From Hellea sp. (GTDB lineage: Bacteria > Pseudomonadota > Alphaproteobacteria > Caulobacterales > Maricaulaceae): a stretch of 32,428 bases of DNA. A program made the position numbers and the translations under genes. Below the pieces are notes generated by a model. It saw only the letters and a list, made by a program, of their open reading frames with translations, did not search any database and was not told where the DNA came from. The DNA lies in NCBI GenBank assembly GCA_020629135.1, contig JAHDDX010000027.1:1-32428 (forward strand). Direction: 5' to 3'. Positions 32,427 through 32,428 of the stretch are shown piece after piece. Every line of letters starts with the position of its first letter. Position 1 is the stretch's first letter.

Positions 32427-32428
32427 AA

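Noticed and set aside
1..32428. CRISPR arrays, tRNA, rRNA, IS elements or prophage genes
   Set aside because: I saw no regularly spaced direct repeats, no cloverleaf or rRNA-like stretch, and no transposase, integrase or phage structural motif.

Overview
The window looks like chromosomal DNA of an alphaproteobacterium with moderate GC. The evidence is the aa3-type cytochrome oxidase order ctaD-ctaB-small membrane gene-ctaG-ctaE-SURF1, an xseB-ispA-dxs-tlyA block, a DUF2311/TIGR02301 family gene next to a NUDIX gene, and GC-rich hairpin terminators with T-runs. A marine member of the Hyphomonadaceae/Caulobacterales group is my guess; the sequence does not prove it. I saw no rRNA, tRNA, IS element, prophage or CRISPR array.

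Layout. 1-5771 (+) is the cytochrome c oxidase operon: a possible ctaC tail, ctaD, ctaB, a 48-aa CoxF/CtaK-like gene, ctaG, ctaE and SURF1, with a RimJ-like acetyltransferase overlapping SURF1 by one base. 5847-6904 (+) holds a histidine phosphatase with an altered first motif and a GIY-YIG-like protein. 6999-9192 (-) is a YqgE-MscS-DoxX operon. 9287-11199 (+) holds a peroxiredoxin and a QmcA/NfeD membrane pair ending at a strong terminator. 11200-12469 has two orphan small genes and a MAPEG gene. 12524-15530 has pyrC, a three-gene minus-strand operon (NUDIX, TIGR02301 family, META lipoprotein) and a divergent SRAP gene whose start is 16 bases from the NUDIX start. 15523-21622 is minus strand: yaaA with an acyl-CoA synthetase, a tiny secreted-peptide gene, then YceI, Sua5, an FAD oxidoreductase and an Mpo1-like protein. 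21736-26958 (+) has lepB, a second histidine phosphatase, xseB, ispA, dxs and tlyA.

27053-28623 (-) carries two paralogous secreted glycine-zipper proteins in tandem, each with its own terminator. 28768-32426 (-) is the most unusual part: an RNA-repair island of kptA (RNA 2'-phosphotransferase), rtcB (RNA 3'-phosphate/5'-OH ligase), a prolyl-4-hydroxylase-like 2-oxoglutarate/Fe(II) oxygenase, and rtcA (RNA 3'-terminal phosphate cyclase), all in one direction.

Functionally, most genes are housekeeping: respiration, isoprenoid precursor supply for quinone and heme a side chains (ispA/dxs link to ctaB), pyrimidine synthesis, tRNA t6A (Sua5), protein export (lepB) and rRNA methylation (tlyA). 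The accessory interest lies in the RNA-repair island with its oxygenase, the glycine-zipper pair, the nucleotide-damage divergent pair (NUDIX/SRAP), and the tiny secreted peptide with an FNR/CRP-like palindrome upstream.
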